This document shows, in pieces, positions 13,388 to 14,615 of a stretch of 14,615 nt of DNA. Source of the stretch: an uncultured bacterium (GTDB lineage: Bacteria; Cyanobacteriota; Vampirovibrionia; Gastranaerophilales; Gastranaerophilaceae); assembly GCA_902489575.1 (NCBI GenBank), contig CABUAQ010000044.1, positions 1 through 14,615 on the forward strand, in the 5' to 3' direction. Within the stretch, counting starts at the first letter, position 1, and each line of letters starts with the position of its first letter. Below the pieces are notes generated by a model, which searched no databases, was not told where the DNA came from, and was given only the letters and a program-made list of their open reading frames with translations. The position numbers and the translations under genes are program-made.

Positions 13388-13765
13388 TTATGATTTACTT
13401 AAAGTTTCGGCTTTGGTAAATTCTTCCGGTAAGTTGTTCTGAATGTTAATTAACAGATTTTCTGTATCTTTTATGTTTATTATTACTGTTTGAGCAAATA
13501 AAAAGCTTTTTTCTAAATTTTCTTCAAGGTTTTGTAAGAGTTTATATACGTTTTCTTTTGGTGTTTGGGTGAAATTGTAGTTTCTTGATAGCAGATAGTT
13601 TCTTGCTTTTTTGATATCTTCCGGCAGGGTTGCGTAAAGTTCATCAATAAGTTTTTCAACACCTCTTTTGTTTACGGCAACATAACCTTTAAATATTTTA
13701 AGGCTGTAACCGTTTTCAATTTTTCTTTCAAGTTCTTTTATAATAGTTTTTGTTTTAAATTCCAC
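13388..13765 (-). CDS. Hypothetical helical protein sharing the VNKR module
   Basis: This 125-residue protein has no recognised family. Residues ~11-60 (ELERKIENGYSLKIFKGY, then VAVNKRGVEKLIDELYATLP and EDIKKARNYL) align without gaps beyond two residues to the N-terminal module of the coiled-coil protein that follows, so they are paralogs. The rest is helical (ENVYKLLQNLEENLEKSFLF, IKDTENLLINIQNNLPEEF) but much shorter than the partner's coiled coil. There is no Cys, signal or membrane span. It starts at GTG in TAGTG, overlapping the coaD stop by one base, with GAGG six bases before it, so it is translationally coupled to coaD. A 105-base gap with its own promoter separates it from the next gene. 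Shared module and adjacency suggest the two proteins interact; that is inference. Confidence 0.72.
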   Translation of the reverse strand: MEFKTKTIIKELERKIENGYSLKIFKGYVAVNKRGVEKLIDELYATLPEDIKKARNYLLSRNYNFTQTPKENVYKLLQNLEENLEKSFLFAQTVIINIKDTENLLINIQNNLPEEFTKAETLSKS

Positions 13766-14241
13766 TAGTTGCCTCTTTTAGTAAGGTATTGATAAACCGG
13801 CTCCGGTACAAATTTTGATATATCTCCTCCGTTATTCAAAATTTCTTTTATTGTGCTGGAGGAAATAAAATTGTATTTTGGTTTTGTGGTTAAAAATACT
13901 GTTTTTATTTCGTCGCAAAGGGCGCTGTTTGTTTGAGAAAGCTGCATTTCATATTCAAAATCTGATACGGCTCTTAATCCTCTTATAAGAATTTGAGCCC
14001 CATGTTTTTTTGCATATTCAATTGTTAAACCTTCAAATGCATCAACTTCAACGTTATCAATTCCATCAAGACTTTCCTTTATTAGATTTACCCGTTGTTC
14101 AACGGTTAGAAAACCTTTTTTCTCACTATTGTGGGCTACTGCAATAATCACTTTGTCAAAAATTCCTGCAGCGTTTTTCAATATATCAAGATGTCCTTTG
14201 GTTATCGGGTCAAAACTTCCCGGATAAATAGCTATTTTCAT
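13765..14241 (-). CDS. coaD: Pantetheine-phosphate adenylyltransferase (PPAT)
   Basis: CoaD transfers AMP from ATP to 4'-phosphopantetheine, giving dephospho-CoA, the penultimate step of coenzyme A synthesis. The start MKIAIYPGSFDPITKGHLDI (ATG 14239-14241) has GAGGA close upstream and a promoter just behind it; the frame runs 28 codons further but only across that promoter. The 158 residues are typical. The T/HxGH nucleotidyltransferase motif is TKGH (~residues 15-18). Others are KKGFLTVEQRVNLI, the substrate and phosphate loop LIRGLRAVSDFEYEMQL, the TVFLTT strand, ISSSTIKEI, and NGGDISKFVPEPV. It leads an operon with the two VNKR-module proteins. CoaD is an essential housekeeping enzyme in most bacteria. 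Confidence 0.98.
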   Translation of the reverse strand: MKIAIYPGSFDPITKGHLDILKNAAGIFDKVIIAVAHNSEKKGFLTVEQRVNLIKESLDGIDNVEVDAFEGLTIEYAKKHGAQILIRGLRAVSDFEYEMQLSQTNSALCDEIKTVFLTTKPKYNFISSSTIKEILNNGGDISKFVPEPVYQYLTKRGN

Positions 14242-14262
14242 TGTATCCTCATTTCTATGATA

Positions 14263-14291
14263 ATTATAGTTTAAGAAATGTTTTTTTTCAA
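14263..14291 (-). promoter_or_regulatory. Promoter of the coaD operon
   Basis: On the minus strand TTGAAA (plus 14286-14291) and a perfect TATAAT (plus 14263-14268) are 17 bases apart. The start point would be near 14256, about 15 bases before the coaD ATG. Its position confirms that the longer coaD frame is not used. Confidence 0.75.
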
Positions 14292-14417
14292 TAAGTGTAG
14301 TCTTTCCAGGCTTATTTAAAGTCATATGTTACATATTGTAAACTTCAGTTCCGTTTTGCGCAAATTCATATATAAAAAATACTTTATTAGTATATAAGAA
14401 CGATATATAAATCTAAT

Positions 14418-14517
14418 TTATATATACATTACTACCTTCTACTTTCTACCTACTAATCTTTTACACGAGGAATTGTAAAAAATTCCAAGGAAGCTTCTTA
14501 ATTGAAGCTTTTTTTTT
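14418..14517 (+). ncRNA. Possible small RNA with C/U-rich 5' part and two 3' hairpins
   Basis: A -10-like TATAAA (14406-14411) with a poor -35 (TTTATT, 14383-14388) could start an RNA near 14418. It would run through an unstructured C/U-rich tract (14430-14462), a hairpin GGAATT/AATTCC (14469-14474 with 14481-14486), and the terminator hairpin at 14491-14517. No plus-strand gene lies upstream to explain this terminator. TACTTTCT at 14440-14447 is complementary to AGAAAGTA (14570-14577), next to the start codon of the next gene. The promoter is weak, so this is tentative; 14292-14417 shows nothing else. Confidence 0.3.
14491..14517 (+). terminator. Rho-independent terminator
   Basis: AAGCTTC (14491-14497) and GAAGCTT (14504-14510) form a seven-pair stem with a TTAATT loop, followed by a run of T to 14517. 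It is oriented for the plus strand, and the -35 box of the next promoter overlaps its T run. Confidence 0.8.
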
Positions 14518-14544
14518 GCAATAAATTTTATTATGGTGTATAAT
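14516..14544 (+). promoter_or_regulatory. Strong promoter of the gene at the right edge
   Basis: TTGCAA (14516-14521) and a perfect TATAAT (14539-14544) are 17 bases apart. Transcription would start near 14551 and reach the ATG at 14579 after a short leader containing AGGAG (14567-14571), seven bases before the ATG. Confidence 0.75.
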
Positions 14545-14578
14545 AGCTGTACAGGTTAATAATGGGAGGAGAAAGTAT

Positions 14579-14615
14579 ATGAAACACAACGATAGCTTGA
14601 AAATCGGGGGGGGGG
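14579..14615 (+). CDS. Start of an unidentified gene, cut by window end
   Basis: The ATG at 14579 follows a near-perfect ribosome binding site (GGGAGGAG) and a strong promoter, so a real gene begins here. Only about nine codons are readable (MKHNDSLKI); the last ten bases are all G, which would encode Gly but are more likely an assembly or sequencing artefact at a contig end. The product cannot be identified. Confidence 0.5.
   Translation, partial: MKHNDSLKIGGG

Noticed and set aside
14242..14325. N-terminal extension of CoaD to 14325
   Set aside because: It contains the TTGAAA-17-TATAAT promoter and the ribosome binding site; CoaD proteins begin at the MKIAIYPGSFDP strand.

Overview
The window is AT-rich and densely coded. 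It most resembles a gut-type Melainabacteria genome (Candidatus Gastranaerophilales, non-photosynthetic relatives of Cyanobacteria). This is inferred from the AT-rich codon use, the characteristic prepilin N-terminus around FTLAEVLITLGIIGV, a GH57 polysaccharide enzyme, and several short orphan proteins next to ordinary housekeeping operons. No 16S or other decisive marker is present, so the placement is provisional. The last ten bases are all G, which suggests the window runs to an assembled contig end.

Layout. 3-713 holds a prepilin-like protein cut by the left edge. 819-3243 is a translationally coupled nadB-nadC pair for de novo NAD synthesis (nadA is not here). 3436-3510 is a possible 24-residue hydrophobic micro-protein that meets, tail to tail, a large cytoplasmic GH57 enzyme (3507-5786, minus). 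A divergent promoter region separates GH57 from an AGCS-family sodium:amino-acid symporter coupled to an ACT-domain protein (5996-7848), which ends at a strong hairpin. 7964-9885 is an accessory-looking stretch: three orphan genes, a strong promoter with a pentanucleotide repeat at its start point, and a gene broken by three one-base indels.

From 9891 to 12697 the minus strand carries a classical ribosomal/transcription block, read right to left: rpmG, a GC-rich structured spacer, tRNA-Trp, secE, nusG, rplK, rplA. It starts at a good promoter (12604-12631) and ends at a bidirectional hairpin shared with the orphan gene at 9430. From 12666 to 14291, also minus, coaD is followed by two coiled-coil or helical proteins that share an N-terminal module (GYS...VNKR..E.LID..YA.LP). 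These paralogs are the best candidate here for an undescribed small system. The right end has a possible small RNA ending in two hairpins, then a strong promoter and ribosome binding site for a gene running off the window.

How the parts fit: core metabolism (NAD, coenzyme A), amino-acid uptake with a probable ACT sensor, storage or dietary glucan processing, and translation genes. Several short leaders can form alternative hairpins, which suggests RNA-level control of the symporter and of the L11-L1 genes. All functions are inferred from motifs read by eye; no database search was possible.
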